Counted from the first letter of the stretch, positions 42,749-51,410 are shown. The stretch is 64,000 nucleotides of DNA from Alistipes onderdonkii (GCF_025145285.1 NZ_CP102251.1:2294001-2358000); one strand, 5' to 3'. Notes: a model not told the origin generated them from the letters alone. Translations and numbers: made by a program.

Positions 42749-43315
42749 CTATTCGTTGGCTTTGGTGTAGACGGCGCCGTTGCCCTCGATCGTCAGCGTA
42801 TAGATACCGTCGGCGTCCTTGGCGATGGTGGCCGTTTCGGTGAATTCGATCGGGGAGCCCGACCCTTCGCTCACGCCCTTGAGCAGGATTTTGCCGGCTT
42901 CGCCCTGCAATTCCCACGACGCGTAGCGCAGCGTGGCCATGTTGATCGACTGCGCCTCTCCTTCGACCATGATCCGGATACCCATGACGCCATCGGGGTC
43001 GATCGGGTCGGGCATCGTCCAATTGCCGACAGCCTCGGCATAGGTGGGGTCGGTGGCCACTTTCGAGGCGGCCGCGCCCTCTTCGAGTTTGCCGCTGTAA
43101 TTGACCGTGACGGGCGCTCCCAGCAGCAGGCCGTTGGCCTCGCTCTTGTCGGCGTCCATGGTCGAGAAGGTGAATGTCCCCTCGGCGTTTTCGACGGTTA
43201 CGGTGTTCATCGACGCATCGGTGATGGTGCCGGTGAAGCTCTTGGGGGTGTTGTCGCTGCAGGCTGCCAGGCCGCACAGGGCGATGGCCGCGACCATGAT
43301 TTTCATGCGTTTCAT
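42749..43315 (-). CDS. Lipoprotein, lipocalin/NlpE-like
   Basis: The 188-residue protein has a lipoprotein signal, ALCGLAACSDN, with Cys near residue 19. The mature part has two beta-rich halves: SFTGTITDASMNTVTVENAEG, which looks OB- or lipocalin-like, and residues about 105-188 with GIRIMVEGEAQSINMATLRYASWELQGEAG. The second half resembles NlpE/lipocalin-type domains annotated in relatives. Function is unknown. It follows the GltD-like gene by 23 bases on the same strand and may share its transcript. Confidence 0.6.
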   Translation of the reverse strand: MKRMKIMVAAIALCGLAACSDNTPKSFTGTITDASMNTVTVENAEGTFTFSTMDADKSEANGLLLGAPVTVNYSGKLEEGAAASKVATDPTYAEAVGNWTMPDPIDPDGVMGIRIMVEGEAQSINMATLRYASWELQGEAGKILLKGVSEGSGSPIEFTETATIAKDADGIYTLTIEGNGAVYTKANE

Positions 43316-43338
43316 CGTTCGTATGGTATTTTAAAGGT

Positions 43339-44724
43339 TTAACGTTTCCGGATATATTCGTCGATGGCCTTTGCCGCCATGCGGCCGGCACCCATTGCCA
43401 GGATTACCGTGGCGGCTCCCGTCACGGCGTCGCCGCCCGCGAAAACCCCTTCGCGTGATGTGGCGCCGTGTTCGTCGGCGGTGATGCAGCCGCGCCGGTT
43501 GGTTTCGAGCCCTGCGGTCGTGGCGGCCAGCAGCGGATTGGGCGAGGTGCCCAGTGCCATGATGACTACGTCGCAGGCAATCCCGAACTCCGAGCCGGCC
43601 TTTACGACGGGCGAACGGCGGCCGCTTTCGTCGGGTTCGCCCAGCTCCATCTCCACGCACCGGATGCCGGTCACCCAGCCACGCTCGTCGCCGAGCACCT
43701 CGGTGGGGTTGGTGAGCATCCTGAAGCAGATGCCCTCCTCCTTGGCATGGTGCACCTCTTCGGCGCGTGCCGGGAGTTCCTTCTCGCTGCGGCGGTATAC
43801 GATCGTCGCCTCGGCGCCCAGCCGCTTGGCCGTGCGTACGGCATCCATCGCCACGTTGCCTCCGCCGACCACCACCACCCGTTTGCCGACATAGATCGGG
43901 GTGTCGTAGTCCCGGTCGTAAGCGTGCATCAGGTTGGCGCGTGTGAGGAATTCGTTGGCCGAAACCACGCCGTTGAGGTTCTCGCCCGGGATGCCCATGA
44001 AGCGGGGCAGTCCGGCACCCGAGCCGATGAACACGGCGGCGTAGCCCTCTTCGTCCAGCAGCGAGTCGATGGTCACGGTGCGGCCGACGATGACGTCGGT
44101 CTCGATCTCTACGCCCAGTTTTTCGACCTCGGCGATTTCGCGTGCCACGATACGCTCCTTGGGCAGCCGGAACTCGGGGATGCCGTAGACCAGTACGCCG
44201 CCCGCCTTGTGCAGCGCCTCGAAGATCTTGACTTCATAGCCCAGTTTCGCAAGGTCGCTCGCGCAGGCCAGCCCGGCCGGGCCGCTGCCGATGACGGCGA
44301 CCTTGTACCCGTTGCGGGGTGCGGTCTGTGCCGCGGCGGCGCCGTGTTCGAGCTTCCAGTCGCCGATGAAGCGTTCGAGTTTGCCGATGGCGACCGGTTC
44401 GCCTTTGATGCCCAGGATGCAGGAGCCTTCGCACTGCGATTCCTGCGGGCAGACGCGGCCGCAGATCGAGGGCAGCGAACTGTCGCCGGCGATGATGTCG
44501 GCGGCCTGCTGCAACTCCCCGGTGTGCAAGGCTCCGATGAAGTCGGGGATGCGGATGCTGACGGGGCAGGCAGCCACACAGCGGGGATTCCTGCAGTGCA
44601 GGCAGCGCGACGCTTCCAGCCTTGCCTCGTCGAGGTCGTAACCATAGCAGACCTCCTCGAAGTTGGTCGCGCGGATTTGCGGGTCTTGTTCGCGCACGGG
44701 GACGCGCGGTATCTTGTTTGCCAT
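43339..44724 (-). CDS. GltD/NfnB-like NADPH oxidoreductase, FAD and 4Fe-4S
   Basis: The 461-residue protein has an N-terminal cysteine-rich domain for 4Fe-4S clusters (CLHCRNPRCVAACPV, and CGRVCPQESQCEGSCILG), then FAD (VAVIGSGPAGLACASDLA) and NADPH (VVVVGGGNVAMDAVRTAK) Rossmann motifs. It resembles the small subunit of glutamate synthase and the NfnB subunit. Its neighbour (44773) is a ferredoxin-NADP reductase-like subunit, so the pair fits NfnAB or SudAB, which use NADH, NADPH and ferredoxin. No glutamate synthase large subunit is next to it. The gene ends near the lipoprotein and starts 48 bases after the next gene. Confidence 0.87.
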   Translation of the reverse strand: MANKIPRVPVREQDPQIRATNFEEVCYGYDLDEARLEASRCLHCRNPRCVAACPVSIRIPDFIGALHTGELQQAADIIAGDSSLPSICGRVCPQESQCEGSCILGIKGEPVAIGKLERFIGDWKLEHGAAAAQTAPRNGYKVAVIGSGPAGLACASDLAKLGYEVKIFEALHKAGGVLVYGIPEFRLPKERIVAREIAEVEKLGVEIETDVIVGRTVTIDSLLDEEGYAAVFIGSGAGLPRFMGIPGENLNGVVSANEFLTRANLMHAYDRDYDTPIYVGKRVVVVGGGNVAMDAVRTAKRLGAEATIVYRRSEKELPARAEEVHHAKEEGICFRMLTNPTEVLGDERGWVTGIRCVEMELGEPDESGRRSPVVKAGSEFGIACDVVIMALGTSPNPLLAATTAGLETNRRGCITADEHGATSREGVFAGGDAVTGAATVILAMGAGRMAAKAIDEYIRKR

Positions 44725-44772
44725 TGTCGTGTATGCTTTGGGGATTCCCGGGGTGTGCGTCCCGGGCGGTGT

Positions 44773-45657
44773 CTATTTATCCAGTCCTATTTTACATTGG
44801 TGCCCGGCGGCGCGTTCGGCCTCGATGGCCGCGGCGCGCTGTTCCTGCGTGCGGTACATGCCCTGCCGGCGCATGGCTTCGTCGAAATCGACCTCGTGGC
44901 CGTCGAACTCGGGGCCTTCGACGCAGGTGAAACGCGTCCTGCCGCCGACCGTCACGCGGCAGGCGCCGCACATGCCCGTGCCGTCGACCATCAGCGCGTT
45001 GAGCGACACGGTTGTCCTGAGCCCGTATTTTTTTGTGGTGAGCGCCACGAATTTCATCATGACCATGGGCCCGATGGCGACACATTCGTCGTAATGCCGG
45101 CCCTGTTTTTCGACCAGCTCCTCGACGACCTGCGTGACGAGCCCCTTGAACCCTTCCGAACCGTCGTCGGTGGCGATGTAGAGGTTTTCGGCTACGGCAC
45201 GCATGGCGTTGGTATAGATGAGCATGTCGCGGGTCTTGGCGCCGATGATGACATCGGCCGCGACGCCGTGCTCGCGGAGCCATTTGACCTGGGGGTAGAC
45301 CGGGGCGGTGCCCACGCCGCCCGCTACGAAGAGGTAGCGCCGCCTGCGGAGCTCGCCGGGCTGCATCGTTACGAATTCCGAGGGGTGTCCCAGCGGGCCT
45401 GCGAAATCGGCGAAGGCATCGCCCGCATCCAGCGAGCATATTTTGCGTGTCGAGGCGCCGATAGCCTGCGTCACGATGGTGACGCTGCCCTGCGCGGGGT
45501 CGTAGTCCGAGATCGTGAGCGGGATGCGTTCGCCGTGCTCGTCGGCGCGGACGATGACGAACTGCCCGGGTTGCGCCGAATGTGCGACGCGCGGTGCGAG
45601 GACTTGCATCAGCCAGATGCCCTCGGCGAGGAGTCTTTTTTCAAGTATCGGGTACAT
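44773..45657 (-). CDS. NfnA-like ferredoxin-NADP reductase subunit
   Basis: The 294-residue FAD/NAD-binding subunit carries AQPGQFVIVRADEHGERIPLTISDYD (FAD) and FVAGGVGTAPVYPQVKWL (NAD) motifs and a C-terminal 2Fe-2S set, MCGACRVTVGGRTRFTCVEGPEFDGHEVDF. It resembles NfnA, sulphide dehydrogenase and dihydroorotate-oxidase PyrK relatives. Next to the GltD-like gene it probably forms an electron-bifurcating pair. Start choice: ATG 45657 gives MYPILEKRLLAEG, the usual family start; an upstream in-frame ATG at 45684 would add nine residues. It is 50 bases after DUF1573. Confidence 0.85.
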   Translation of the reverse strand: MYPILEKRLLAEGIWLMQVLAPRVAHSAQPGQFVIVRADEHGERIPLTISDYDPAQGSVTIVTQAIGASTRKICSLDAGDAFADFAGPLGHPSEFVTMQPGELRRRRYLFVAGGVGTAPVYPQVKWLREHGVAADVIIGAKTRDMLIYTNAMRAVAENLYIATDDGSEGFKGLVTQVVEELVEKQGRHYDECVAIGPMVMMKFVALTTKKYGLRTTVSLNALMVDGTGMCGACRVTVGGRTRFTCVEGPEFDGHEVDFDEAMRRQGMYRTQEQRAAAIEAERAAGHQCKIGLDK

Positions 45658-45707
45658 CAATATATTTTTTCCGGCCGCTGCCATCGGGCGGGAGCCGCAT
45701 TTTGTCG

Positions 45708-46790
45708 TTATTCTTCGATGATGGCCGTCACCCTCAGCCGCCGCATCGGGCGCAGCGGGTCGTTGGTGACGATCATCACGAAATCGGTCAGCACGCCGAA
45801 ATCCTGTTCGCCCGGGTCGACGGACACCCTCGCCGTGAAGGAACTGCCCGCCGGGATGCGTTGTCCGGGGACGAGCGTCGTGGCGATCCTGCCGTTGGTT
45901 TCGACGGCGCGCACGACCAGTTCGGCACTGCCCGTATTCGAGAGCGTAAAGGTACGTTCCTGCCTGGGGGCACCATGCTTTACCGGGCCAAATTTAATAA
46001 TATTTTCGATTATCTGTGCTTTCGGGGCGTTTTGTCCTTCGGCGCCTGTTGGCGTCCGGTCGATGCCGATGCCGTGGGTGACGATCGCCGTGCCGTTGGT
46101 GCGGCCGTCGACGCGCACCTCGAGGGCGTCGCGCAGCGTGCCGTAGCGGGGATCGGCCTCGGGGATGAGGTAGGCAACGTTGATCGATCCCTGTTCGCCC
46201 GGTGCGATCTCGCGCGGGGCGGTCACCGTCAGCAGCCCGCTCGATTCCAGCGGGCGCAGTTCGAGCCGGATGGTTTTGCCCGAGGTGTTCGCATAGCCGA
46301 TGGCGGACTGTACCTGTTGTCCGGGGCGGATGTAGGAGAAGGCGTTGAGGGTCGTGGAGAGCCGCAGCCCTCCGCCCGCATCGACCGGGTAGAGCTCCTC
46401 GGTGGATTTCATGCGCGGCGTGACATTGCCCCGGATGGTGAGCGTGGCGACCTTTTTCCGCTCGGAGGAGTAGACGCCCAGTTCCTTGGTGAAGGCGCCG
46501 GGGCGGTTGGCCGGGTCGAATGTCACCTTGACGGTGGTTTTCTCGCCGGGGCGGATCGGACGCTTGGTGAATTGGGGTACCGTGCAGCCGCAGGTGGTGA
46601 CCACGTCGAGGATCACCACGGGCGTATTGCCGCGGTTCTCGCCCGTGAACGTATGGCTCACGCGGCCGTCGGTTTCGCGGATCGTGCCGAAATCCCAGGT
46701 GTCGGGGGTAAAGACCAGTTGTGCCTGCGCCGCCGTTGCGAAAGCGCAAAGGGCCAAGAGTGTGAGGAGGATATGTCGTCGTGCCGTCAT
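45708..46790 (-). CDS. DUF1573 secreted protein
   Basis: The 360-residue protein has a signal peptide (ILLTLLALCAFATAAQA) and DUF1573 repeats: FTPDTWDFGTIRETDGRVSHTFTGENRGNTPVVILDV and TTCGCTVPQF, then Ig-like ASH-type strands (PGEKTTVKVTFDP, PGEQGSINVAYLIP). There are about three such domains along the chain. It is probably periplasmic or on the outer membrane; function is unknown. It has its own minus-seven box 24 bases upstream and starts the downstream group of genes. Confidence 0.85.
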   Translation of the reverse strand: MTARRHILLTLLALCAFATAAQAQLVFTPDTWDFGTIRETDGRVSHTFTGENRGNTPVVILDVVTTCGCTVPQFTKRPIRPGEKTTVKVTFDPANRPGAFTKELGVYSSERKKVATLTIRGNVTPRMKSTEELYPVDAGGGLRLSTTLNAFSYIRPGQQVQSAIGYANTSGKTIRLELRPLESSGLLTVTAPREIAPGEQGSINVAYLIPEADPRYGTLRDALEVRVDGRTNGTAIVTHGIGIDRTPTGAEGQNAPKAQIIENIIKFGPVKHGAPRQERTFTLSNTGSAELVVRAVETNGRIATTLVPGQRIPAGSSFTARVSVDPGEQDFGVLTDFVMIVTNDPLRPMRRLRVTAIIEE

Positions 46791-46813
46791 GGTGCTGATT
46801 GGTGTCTATGATG

Positions 46814-46821
46814 CAAAGGTA
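46814..46821 (-). promoter_or_regulatory. Minus-seven box (TACCTTTG) for the DUF1573 gene
   Basis: Plus-strand CAAAGGTA at 46814-46821 is TACCTTTG on the minus strand, 24 bases upstream of ATG 46790. Confidence 0.65.
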
Positions 46822-46873
46822 CATTTTTTGAGAAAAAATCGTGCAATAATTTTGCGGGAATGAAATTTTGCTA

Positions 46874-46881
46874 TATATTTG
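46874..46881 (+). promoter_or_regulatory. Minus-seven box (TATATTTG) for the tRNA genes
   Basis: TATATTTG lies 35 bases upstream of tRNA-Asn. Confidence 0.6.
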
Positions 46882-46915
46882 CACTCCGAAACGGTTGAAA
46901 AACCGATTTCCGAAT

Positions 46916-46989
46916 GCCTGAATAGCTCAGTTGGTTAGAGCACATGACTGTTAATCATGGGGTCCTAGGTTCAAGTCCTTGTTCAGGCG
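46916..46989 (+). tRNA. tRNA-Asn (GTT)
   Basis: Full cloverleaf: acceptor GCCTGAA/TTCAGGC, D-arm GCTC/GAGC, anticodon loop CTGTTAA with GTT, T-arm CTAGG/CCTTG (G-T pair). Length 74 bases including the discriminator G; CCA is not encoded. Confidence 0.95.
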
Positions 46990-47095
46990 CAGATGCGCGA
47001 GGGTTGCGTAAGGTTCTTTCAGAAACGCCTGCAGGGTAGGTGATAAAAAGAATGAAAAATTTCGATGAAAAATTTGGAGTTCATGTATTTTGAAT

Positions 47096-47103
47096 TACCT
47101 TTG
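47096..47103 (+). promoter_or_regulatory. Minus-seven box (TACCTTTG) for the tRNA-Val gene
   Basis: TACCTTTG ends 21 bases before tRNA-Val (TAC), so this tRNA has its own promoter. Confidence 0.6.
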
Positions 47104-47124
47104 CAGTCCCAAGCCATTCACTAC

Positions 47125-47199
47125 GGGAGCTTAGCTCAGCTGGTTCAGAGCGTCTGCCTTACAAGCAGAGGGTCGGGGGTTCGAATCCCTCAGCTCCCA
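47125..47199 (+). tRNA. tRNA-Val (TAC)
   Basis: Acceptor GGGAGCT/AGCTCCC, anticodon stem CTGC with loop CTTACAA (TAC, U33 normal), T-arm GGGGG/CCCTC-type pairing. 75 bases with discriminator A; no encoded CCA. Confidence 0.95.
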
Positions 47200-47213
47200 C
47201 AACTGAAAATCAG

Positions 47214-47242
47214 CCACTTACAGTAATGCAAGTGGTTTTTTT
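47214..47242 (+). terminator. Terminator after tRNA-Val (TAC)
   Basis: CCACTT pairs with AAGTGG (47214-47219 and 47230-47235), followed by seven Ts. Confidence 0.8.
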
Positions 47243-47247
47243 GTGCC

Positions 47248-47322
47248 GGGAGCATAGCTCAGTTGGTTTAGAGCGCCTGTTCGACAAGCAGGAGGTCTGC
47301 GGTTCAAATCCGCATGTTCCCA
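47248..47322 (+). tRNA. Probable tRNA-Val (GAC) with C33
   Basis: The acceptor GGGAGCA/TGTTCCC (one G-T), D-arm GCTC/GAGC, anticodon stem CCTGT/GCAGG and T-arm TGCGG/CCGCA all pair. The loop is TCGACAA, giving GAC (Val) but C instead of U at position 33. No other 5-bp stem placement gives U33. It lies 5 bases after a terminator and has no clear box of its own. Confidence 0.75.
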
Positions 47323-47334
47323 CTAATGAAAATC

Positions 47335-47364
47335 AAGCAGTTACAGCAATGTAGCTGCTTTTTT
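47335..47364 (+). terminator. Terminator after the third tRNA
   Basis: AAGCAG and TACA pair with TGTA and CTGCTT across a small internal loop, followed by TTTT. Confidence 0.75.
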
Positions 47365-47406
47365 CATATGTGCTGTTTTCGTGGTTTACTGCTGTTTTTA
47401 GCTTTC

Positions 47407-47428
47407 GAGTTAAACCGGGAGTTAAACC
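47407..47428 (+). repeat. Direct repeat GAGTTAAACC x2 upstream of integrase remnant
   Basis: Two copies of GAGTTAAACC, at 47407-47416 and 47419-47428, separated by GG. It lies between the tRNA terminator and the integrase-like start and could be an arm-type or excisionase site. Confidence 0.4.
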
Positions 47429-47438
47429 AGAAAACCAC

Positions 47439-47558
47439 ATGGCAGCAGGTATTAGCATCTTGTGTTACAAATCAAAAATGCTTGCAAACGGAGCGCACCC
47501 GCTGATGATTCGTTTCTGTAAAGATGGAAAGAAGAGATATATGTCTTTGTGCGGCGTC
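47439..47558 (+). pseudogene. Remnant of a tyrosine-recombinase N-terminus
   Basis: The first 40 codons from ATG 47439 read MAAGISILCYKSKMLANG, then HPLMIRFCKDGKKRYMSL, a close match to the start of Bacteroidetes integrases (arm-binding domain with LYKSKTLANGEHPI...DGKRKYISLG). After this point the sequence is unlike any integrase and has lost the frame, with no catalytic Arg/His/Tyr. It lies 117 bases after the third tRNA, the usual place for an integrase next to its attachment site. It is probably the stump left by a deleted or replaced element. From here to 47779 I see no gene. Confidence 0.65.
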
Positions 47559-47779
47559 TTCGGTTTCGGATCTGTTCCTGAACATGCGGTACAGGAACCC
47601 TGCTGTTTTCGCGGCGCACTTCATATACGGCGCACCGAATGCGGAACGGTCTGGGCGGCCGGTGCTTCGGGGTGCCGGCTCGCTTCATCCATGATTTCCG
47701 CGGGGTTTCATGGTATGCCTGACGGAAACGGGCCGCCCCGCAAAAAGGGCAGCCCGCTCGATGTATACGGCCGGGAGGG

Positions 47780-49381
47780 TCAATAACCCTCGGCCTCGGT
47801 GAAATCGTTGCTTTCGTTGAAATGCGTCTGTGTGTAGACATGGTTGAAACTGTCGGTCGCACGAACCACGATGCCGGTCGCTTCGGGATTTTTCAGCTTG
47901 CACTGGTATTGGTGGTAGCAGGGGCTGGTGCCGCTTTCCACCGGATGTTTCTCGACCCCGATGTGGTAGCCGCGGATCCAGCGGTCGCCGTAGCTCTGCG
48001 ACATCTCCGTCATAACGCTCCACGTCTTGCCTCCGTCTTCGGACAGTTCGACTTTCCAGGTCGCGCCGTCCATCCCGGACGTGAAGACGTTGGCTACGAC
48101 TACGTCCGCCCCGACATCGTATTTGTAGGTCGCATAGGGGCCTGCGAACTCGGCGTTGCCGCGATAGAGCCGGATCTGGTAGTCGTCGGCGCGCTGCGAG
48201 GCCTTGAAATAGGTGTCGATGATTTCGGTGCCGTCGATCTCGTAGACCATGAAGCCGTTGGGCGTGCCGTCGCCGCCGCATGTCGAACGCCAGAAATAAC
48301 CGCACGTGCCGCCGTGGATGCGTTCGAAGAGTTTGTGCGAGCGCATGTGGTAAGGCTGGAAATAGTGCGTATGGGCGCACATCAGGGTGGGGTTCTTATA
48401 CCTGGAGATCATGTCGAGCACCTTTTTGCGGTTGAGGTAGCCCGTGTTGTCGCGCAGCGGGATGTGGTAGTAGAGGATTACCATTTTATCCGTCGGGACG
48501 AAGCCGAGGTCTTTCTCCAGCCATGCCACCTGCTCGTCGGTGAAGCCGCCCGTGTAGTCCGTGCCGGTGAAGATGATGTTGTCCATCGCAATGAAATGCA
48601 CGTCGCCGCGGTTGAACGAGTACCAGCGCGGCCCGAGCACGTCGCGGTAGGTGTCACCCGTATAGTCCACCGAACTCTTGTCGTGGTTGCCGATCGTGGT
48701 GAAGAACGGGACGCCCGTTTCACCGAAGGCGCGTTTCATCGAGGTGAAGGTCTGGGCGTCGCCCTTGCCCAGGATGTCGCCAAGGGCGATGCCGACCATC
48801 GGGATCGAGTACTTGGCGGCGATCTTCTTCACGTCGGGTACCGTTTCCGTGCGGAACCGATGTATATGGTCGTTGTTGTCGGGCTGCGGGTCGCCCAGCC
48901 CGAAGAGCAGGAACCGCTTGTCGCTTTGGGCGAGCTTGCTAAGCGTGAAGTCTGCCCGGTAGGGTTTCGAACTGCTGCCGGTGACGGAGTTGGCCGCCTG
49001 GTAGGCACCCTGGTAGGAGCCGAAGTTCGCCTGTGCCGGGATCTCGTACCCCGAAGGCACGGAGATGAATACGTGCTTGGCGTTGGGGTCGCGCACGATC
49101 TGGTAGACGCCCTTCTTATCGCTCGCCACGACGCTGTACCCGTCGCTTACGACGACCCCTTCGAGGGGGTTGCCCTCCTTGTCGCTTACCAGCCCGTAGA
49201 GGGTGATGCCCTTGTCGGGCGTGATCTCCGTTTTGCCCCCGTCGTCATCGCCGCCGGGTTTGGGCAGTTCGGTGATCATTTTGTCGTCTCCGCCGCAAGC
49301 CATCATTGCCGCAGCTACCAGTGCTGCGGCCGGGAGGCGGAGTTTCCGGCGGAACCATGTGAAGATTGAATCGTTTTTCAT
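47780..49381 (-). CDS. Calcineurin-like metallophosphoesterase lipoprotein (PUL)
   Basis: The 533-residue protein starts with a lipoprotein signal (AAALVAAAMMACGGDD, Cys near residue 27). A carboxypeptidase-regulatory-like beta domain (GITLYGLVSDKEGNPLEGVVVSDG) precedes the phosphoesterase core: GLGDPQPD, LGDILGKGD, TIGNHDK, ILYYHIP and CAHTHYFQPY, the metal-binding Asp, His and Asn set. A C-terminal beta domain follows from about residue 370. These match MetallophosN, core and MetallophosC domain architecture. It is last in the susC-susD group, 58 bases after susD across a hairpin. It should act on phosphate esters of a glycan. The paralogue at 58514 is similar along the full length. Confidence 0.88.
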   Translation of the reverse strand: MKNDSIFTWFRRKLRLPAAALVAAAMMACGGDDKMITELPKPGGDDDGGKTEITPDKGITLYGLVSDKEGNPLEGVVVSDGYSVVASDKKGVYQIVRDPNAKHVFISVPSGYEIPAQANFGSYQGAYQAANSVTGSSSKPYRADFTLSKLAQSDKRFLLFGLGDPQPDNNDHIHRFRTETVPDVKKIAAKYSIPMVGIALGDILGKGDAQTFTSMKRAFGETGVPFFTTIGNHDKSSVDYTGDTYRDVLGPRWYSFNRGDVHFIAMDNIIFTGTDYTGGFTDEQVAWLEKDLGFVPTDKMVILYYHIPLRDNTGYLNRKKVLDMISRYKNPTLMCAHTHYFQPYHMRSHKLFERIHGGTCGYFWRSTCGGDGTPNGFMVYEIDGTEIIDTYFKASQRADDYQIRLYRGNAEFAGPYATYKYDVGADVVVANVFTSGMDGATWKVELSEDGGKTWSVMTEMSQSYGDRWIRGYHIGVEKHPVESGTSPCYHQYQCKLKNPEATGIVVRATDSFNHVYTQTHFNESNDFTEAEGY

Positions 49382-49398
49382 AGTTTGTTTTACTGTCA

Positions 49399-49426
49399 AC
49401 CCGACCGCCGGTTCGGGCGGTCGGGT
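49399..49426 (-). other. Hairpin between susD and the phosphoesterase gene
   Basis: ACCCGACCGCC (49399-49409) and GGCGGTCGGGT (49416-49426) form an 11-bp stem. No U-tract follows on the minus strand, so it is more likely an mRNA-stability or attenuation element. Confidence 0.5.
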
Positions 49427-49439
49427 CGGTGATTGTCAA

Positions 49440-51410
49440 TTACCAGTTGGGGTTTTGCGGAATGTTGGCCCGCTGCAACTCTTCGGTCGGGATCGGGAAG
49501 AGGTAGTGCTTCTCGAGGAATACGCGGTCCTCCTTCCAGAAGCGTTCCATGCGGTAGGTTTTGCCGGATATCGATATCTTGCCGTTGGGGTCTTCCACGG
49601 GGCGCATGCCGCAGATGCGGTGCTGCGTCTTGGGGTAGGCGCCGTATTTGTCGAAATACAACTGTGCCTTCTGGTCGTTCGTCCCCTGGATCGAACTCCA
49701 CTGGGCATCCTTGGCCAGTTCTTCGGGGCTGGTCGGTTCGAGGTAGAACCGCGTCGAGAAGAAGCGGCTCTTTTCGTGGTAGAGCTCTACGCGGCGTTCG
49801 CGCAGGATGTAGTCGAGTAGCAACTCCTTGTTGGTCTGCGCGGCCGGCGGGATGGGGGCCATGAACGAACGGGCACGCAGCTCGTTCATCAGGTTGTAGA
49901 CCTCGGGGGTGGCGCCCTTCGAGCGGGTGACCGCTTCGGCATAGACCAGGTAGATCGTCGCCAGGCGGATCAGCGGCGCATCGAAGTTCCAGTTGCCCGA
50001 CATGCCCTTGGTGTAATAGCCGTCGAAATATTTGCGGGTGAAGTAGCCCGTCGACGTGGAGTTGGCGGCGTTGATGGCGTCGGCACCGGTGGCCGTGTTG
50101 ATCCACTTGCCCTTGAACATGGATCCGTGGTAGATGATGTCGCGGTAGAAACGCGGGTCGCGGTTGACATAGGGGTTGCCGTCGTCATAGGCCTTGGCCA
50201 TGTCCTCCTCGGAGATCAGGCTGCCGTAGAGCGCCTTGTGGTTCTGCTTGAGCGCATAGATCGGATAACCGTAGCCGTCGGGGCCGATCACCTCGTATTC
50301 GTCCACCTGATCCTGTACGGGAACCTCGCGTGCCTGTCCCTGCGCCGAAGGCGGGTACATGTCGTTGTGGTAACCCACGGTTTTGCAGTGGAGGTGGAAG
50401 AAGATCCATTCGGCTTTCTTGGCGTCGTTCATCGTGCGGTGGAACAGCTCCCACAGGCGGCTGTAAACCGCGCCGTTGCTCTGATCCGTGCCGCCCGAGT
50501 CGGTCGTCTGGCTTTTGGGCGAACCCTGGTAGAGCGAGTAGCGTTTCTGTCCCTCGGCCTCGAAATCCATCACGGCCTTGGCGGCCGCGGCTGCGGCGTC
50601 CCAACGCGCGGGGTCGTACGACTGGTAGACCGACGCATAGTTGCGGGTGTCGCCTTTGAGCGTCGACCCGTTGTAGAGCGGCGTGGCTGCGATCCAGAGC
50701 GCCATGGCCTTCAGCGCCAGGCAGGCGCCTTTCTCCACGCGGCCGAACTGATCCATCAGGTTCTGCGCCGAGACGCGGGCATAGGCCTCGTCGCAGTCGC
50801 GACAGATCTTCTCGACGATCGTATGGATGTTCTCGCGTTCGAACGGCGGCAGTGCGTTGGGGTTTACCGTATAGTCGACGTAGGGGCATTCGCCGTAGCT
50901 TTTCAGTACGCAGTAGTGCAGGTAGGCGCGGATGAAGAGCACCTCGCCGATACGCTGCGAGAGCGTGCCGGGGCGTGCCTCGGAATCCGGGGTGTTGTAC
51001 TTCTCGATACCTTCGAGGATGACGTTGGCGCAGCGGATGTCTTCGTAGAGTTTGGGCCAGAAGGTGTGGCAGGCACCCGCATTGGTCGTGGCGTTGCACG
51101 AGGTGTAGAGCTGGGAACCCGGTTCCCAGTCGCCGTCGTTGAACTTGTTGGACCATCCGTTCTCGGCCGAAGAGCCTTCGCATTCGTCCGTGAGCGCAGA
51201 GTCGCTGAAGAAACGGATGTGCACGAGCGGCTGGTCGGCGGCGCGGGCGTAGAAGTAGAGCCGGTTAATCAGGCTTTCAGTCTCGTTGAAACGCGAGAAT
51301 ATGTCCTGATCCGTTTTGTCGCCCTGCGGGGTCTTGTCGAGGAAATCCTCGCAGGAAGCCATCAGCGTGACTGCAAAGCAGCTACAGAGCAGATATAAGA
51401 TTTTTTTCAT
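49440..51410 (-). CDS. SusD-like glycan-binding lipoprotein
   Basis: This 656-residue protein is a SusD/RagB homologue, the surface lid of a SusC transporter. The lipoprotein signal has Cys in LMASCEDFLDK, the usual SusD start. Helical TPR-like units include GEVLFIRAYLHYCVLKSYGECPYVD, and the C-terminal part shows AEAVTRSKGATPEVYNLMNELRARS and RRVELYHEKSRFFSTRFY. The start is ATG 51410; one at 51416 is also possible. It is 20 bases after SusC. Which glycan it binds cannot be read from the sequence. Confidence 0.95.
   Translation of the reverse strand: MKKILYLLCSCFAVTLMASCEDFLDKTPQGDKTDQDIFSRFNETESLINRLYFYARAADQPLVHIRFFSDSALTDECEGSSAENGWSNKFNDGDWEPGSQLYTSCNATTNAGACHTFWPKLYEDIRCANVILEGIEKYNTPDSEARPGTLSQRIGEVLFIRAYLHYCVLKSYGECPYVDYTVNPNALPPFERENIHTIVEKICRDCDEAYARVSAQNLMDQFGRVEKGACLALKAMALWIAATPLYNGSTLKGDTRNYASVYQSYDPARWDAAAAAAKAVMDFEAEGQKRYSLYQGSPKSQTTDSGGTDQSNGAVYSRLWELFHRTMNDAKKAEWIFFHLHCKTVGYHNDMYPPSAQGQAREVPVQDQVDEYEVIGPDGYGYPIYALKQNHKALYGSLISEEDMAKAYDDGNPYVNRDPRFYRDIIYHGSMFKGKWINTATGADAINAANSTSTGYFTRKYFDGYYTKGMSGNWNFDAPLIRLATIYLVYAEAVTRSKGATPEVYNLMNELRARSFMAPIPPAAQTNKELLLDYILRERRVELYHEKSRFFSTRFYLEPTSPEELAKDAQWSSIQGTNDQKAQLYFDKYGAYPKTQHRICGMRPVEDPNGKISISGKTYRMERFWKEDRVFLEKHYLFPIPTEELQRANIPQNPNW

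Noticed and set aside
43339..45657. Calling the pair a glutamate synthase
   Set aside because: No large subunit with the glutaminase domain is present; the partner is a ferredoxin-NADP reductase-like subunit, which fits NfnAB-type enzymes better.
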